Origin: Lutjanus erythropterus
Taxonomy: Eukaryota > Chordata > Actinopteri > Lutjaniformes > Lutjanidae
DNA length: 64,000 nt
Direction: 5' to 3'
Assembly: GCA_020091685.1 (NCBI GenBank)
Contig: CM034607.1
Coordinates: 20,079,221 to 20,143,220 of the forward strand
Part shown: positions 61,131-64,000 of the stretch, piece after piece
Numbering within the stretch: the stretch's first letter is position 1
Layout of the letters: each line of letters starts with the position of its first letter
Position numbers and translations under genes: made by a program
The notes under the pieces: model-generated
Databases searched by the model: none
Told to the model about the DNA's origin: nothing
Seen by the model: only the letters and a program-made list of their open reading frames with translations

Positions 61131-61554
61131 AACCCTATGTGTTGTAAGGGCTAGATATTTCTTACCATTAACAAGTGAAATAAACCCCATTCTGTCTGAA
61201 TACAAAAGTGGGTCAAAAACCCGCATGTCAGGGCAGAGACAAACAGAACCTCATTATATTTCATTAGCATACAGCAATAAATCACCAGACGTTGTGCCGT
61301 CCCTGGATCAAATTGGATCGACTATCAAAGCATCCAGAGGAAATTGAGTGCAACTGTCAGTGTGTGCAGTGGAGACGTCCGGCTTATTGACGTGGGCGAC
61401 GTATCATCAACCAGCAACATGTGATTGACACCAGATCTGATGCTTTGCTGAGTGCTTCATCACATGTCATGTACATAAACAATGCCACACATTTGACATG
61501 TGCTCCTGTCGAGTTTTGGAGCACAAGTTGAGAGGCAGCAACAGATTAACAGAT

Positions 61555-61800
61555 GGGTAACACTTTACAGTACAGTACATCAAAATGTGATAGTTACTAA
61601 TAAACAAGTGAGGAATGAATCAGGAACGACTTGATAATTAATGAACGTTAATGAGTAATTCCTGAATAACTGTGACTTGAGAATTACATAGTAAATAATG
61701 ATGAGTTACAGAGAACAGGCTGTGAGATACTATATTAATTAATTATTAGGTCATAATTAGTTCATAAATATCTGTGAATCAACAAACTGACCAATCTCTT
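61555..61800. repeat. Repeat with 'taacactttacagta' end
   Basis: It starts 'gtaacactttacagtacag' and continues as AT-rich 'tagttactaataaacaag' and 'attaatgaacgttaatgag', typical of a fish repeat ending in taacactttaca. The right edge is uncertain. Confidence 0.4.
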
Positions 61801-63399
61801 CATGAATCATGGATCACTGTCTTGCCATCACAGTTTAGCACGTAGCTGCCAGTAATCGTGGATGACGTATGTGTGCGCTACTTGCGTGATTGTGACAATG
61901 TAACAGCTAAAACAAAAATACAGGAAAGACAAATTACATTTATATTACATTTCAGTGATTTTATGTTTTTTTTTTTCACTCAAATTTGTAGTATTTTGAT
62001 TTCAAATCAGAATTTAGTTGATTTTTGTGGGTTGAACTAAATGTAACTGAATGTTTTAAATGGATATGTCCAAAGAATCAATATAATATCACATTATGAT
62101 GAAACTTATGATTTACACCTGTATTATTTACTATACAGTCCTTGAATCACAAGTTTATTACTTATTAAGCAGCTTCCCACTCATTCTTGACTTAGCATAT
62201 TGATTATTATTGTGGTTTCAGTTTTTCTGAACGATCAGAAAAACTGATCATTTGCAAACTGCTGTACATCAGTAGGACAGCCCGCACTGTGTGTCTGAAT
62301 CTTTTTCCTGACCGTTGCGCTGCGTATATGAGCTGCTCGTGCCCACACAAGACTTCATAGACAATTCTGCTGAAATGCCTTATTGGATCGCACAGCTCCT
62401 CAAAACTCGTCAAATTCATTTGAATATCAAACAGAACATGGCTGCTCCAGTTTAAATGAACCTACTCCTACATTTCAGATAGAAGTAATGTTACGTAACA
62501 CTGAATCTTGTCAGGAGAGAATATCTGTAACTTGGATATGAGTGCTAAGAAGGTGTGGTTTTTGGAAAACATACGTGTAATGTCTATACTACAGAATGGA
62601 TAAATGTAAAAATATTGTTAAAAGTTGAACATCTGTGTACCAGAACACAAAGTTGCTCTCAGGCTACATTGCCAGTCATTATCTAATCCTCTTTTTTTAC
62701 TGGGCTACTGGCAACTTTGCTGCGTTTTGAGACGGCAGCAGGGAAAGACAGTCATTCGCTCTGTTCTGTATTCATGCCACCATCTTCCCACAATTGTGTC
62801 TCTTGCTGTTGGCATCTTCTGTCAAGTGATATTCTGTTCTCATCACAATCTTACTTAACAATTTCAGGGTAAACTCTCGAAATTTGTCAAAGGTCTTATT
62901 AATTTTAGAGCAAACAAATCTCCAGTATATGCCTGTGACTGCTGAGCTTGTGGGAAATTTGGTGATTGTATAAAACATTAAACATTTTCAAGGCTACAGT
63001 TTATACCCACTTATGTTGTCCCGTATGTCAATCAATAGGTATCATAGTATATGGAACCTTTTCAAAATTCTATCAAGGAAATATGGACAAGTTGCTCCTT
63101 ATCATTTATGTGTGTTGAAGTATTTTCTTTTTCTCACACTAGATGGGGCTATCTAATGACAAAGTGTCAGTATAGCCAGGCAGTGTGCAGTGTTTGTTAC
63201 AACCTTTAAGCTGAGTCACCCCCTTTAAGTTATTGCATGTTTAGCCCATCATCAAATGATAATTGTGCATGCTTGACAATATTGACATTTTGTCCGAAAT
63301 ATACCAGATTTTGTTTTTGTTTTTAATTTTTTCCGTTCATGCAGCTAAGGGTTTAATTCATTATGGCTTGAAAATCAACTACCATATACTTGCATCTAA

Positions 63400-63485
63400 T
63401 AATAAACTTTTTGCATTTGCATAGCACCTTTTATACAAGAAATAAAACCCAAAGTGCTTTACAACAAAGGAGTTACATACAACAG
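63400..63485. repeat. Repeat fragment ('catagcacctttt...aaagtgctttacaa')
   Basis: 'Gcatttgcatagcacctttt' followed by 'aaagtgctttacaacaaag' is a recurrent fish motif, and a related block lies near 58380-58440. Confidence 0.4.
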
Positions 63486-63724
63486 TGCTTCACTTAAAAA
63501 ATACAACGAATTAACATAAAAATGGAAATAGAGTGCCATAATAAATGTAAAATAAGCCGAAAAATAAAATCCAACACTTGATAATACTAGTACAAGAAAG
63601 TTAAAAAGAAAGAAGAAAATAGGGTGTATAGAATGCATAACATGGAAAATAAACCCAGTGAATAATAATAATGAAGTTAAAGTTAAAAAATAGAGTATAT
63701 AGAATGCATAAATAGAATTTAATT

Positions 63725-64000
63725 GTGTATTTTTTTAGAATCCTCATTAGCTCTGCCCTAAAGCAAAGCTACTGGGTCCACATTTAAAAACACATACATT
63801 TAAAATATGTATCTAAAAAAAACAAAAAACAAACTCAACACATCTAAGAACATGAATTAAACATCATGGTCTCCACAAATCAACATGTAAAAACATACAT
63901 TAAGTGTTACAGTCATCACAGGTAGCAAACATAAGAAATATATTTAAAAAATTGCACTAATATCACTGAATGAATTGTGAGCAGCGAAAAAAAGCAGTTT
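63725..64000 (-). repeat. LINE 3' end running off the window
   Basis: 'Ttttagaatcctcattagct' then 'agctactgggtccacattt' is the reverse complement of a fish LINE tail (…tggacc…agctaatgggatccta…). The body would continue beyond 64000. Confidence 0.5.

Noticed and set aside
1-64000. CRISPR arrays, operons, insertion sequences, prokaryotic origins, tRNA and rRNA genes
   Set aside because: Looked for and not found. The split gene, repeat types and low coding density are eukaryotic; no tRNA cloverleaf or rRNA segment was recognised by eye, although a covariance-model scan (tRNAscan-SE, Infernal) would be decisive.

Overview
The window is vertebrate nuclear DNA, and most likely from a ray-finned (teleost, probably percomorph) fish. 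The main evidence is one split gene on the minus strand whose seven coding exons (7,697-27,234) join in frame, without a frameshift, into a 482-residue MYLIP/IDOL protein: a FERM domain plus a C3HC4 RING E3 ubiquitin ligase. The second line of evidence is a background of short interspersed elements of types familiar from teleosts: hAT-like and other palindromic MITEs, Tc1-like remnants, L2/Maui-like LINE tails and CA/GT microsatellites. No prokaryotic, viral or plasmid organisation was seen.

Layout. 1-6,150 is intergenic and repeat-bearing. 6,150-7,696 is the probable mylip 3' UTR, with a poly(A) signal on the minus strand at 6,168-6,173. 7,697-27,234 is the mylip coding span; intron sizes are about 1.6, 11.1, 2.3, 0.39, 1.1 and 1.6 kb in transcript order. 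27,235-27,600 is the 5' leader and GC-richer promoter region. 27,600-32,590 is intergenic and holds a clean nested transposon insertion. 32,598-34,255 holds a second probable gene: a plus-strand, single-exon, 297-residue Ser/Glu-rich protein I do not recognise, with three identical TGACATCA octamers upstream and a good poly(A) signal downstream. From 34,260 to 64,000 I see no convincing gene, only intergenic sequence with several repeat families, among them a 1.2-kb Tc1-like remnant and a LINE 3' end running off the right edge.

How the genes relate. mylip and the unknown gene point away from each other (minus and plus), about 5.7 kb apart between start codons, so they do not share a short bidirectional promoter. 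Family knowledge gives mylip a role in ubiquitin-driven turnover of LDL-receptor-family proteins and in myosin light-chain and cytoskeletal regulation. Nothing in the sequence ties the unknown protein to that pathway.

Limits. Exon boundaries come from splice motifs, reading phase and remembered vertebrate MYLIP sequence; no alignment was run. Repeat family names are from memory, while the inverted repeats and target-site duplications are read directly.
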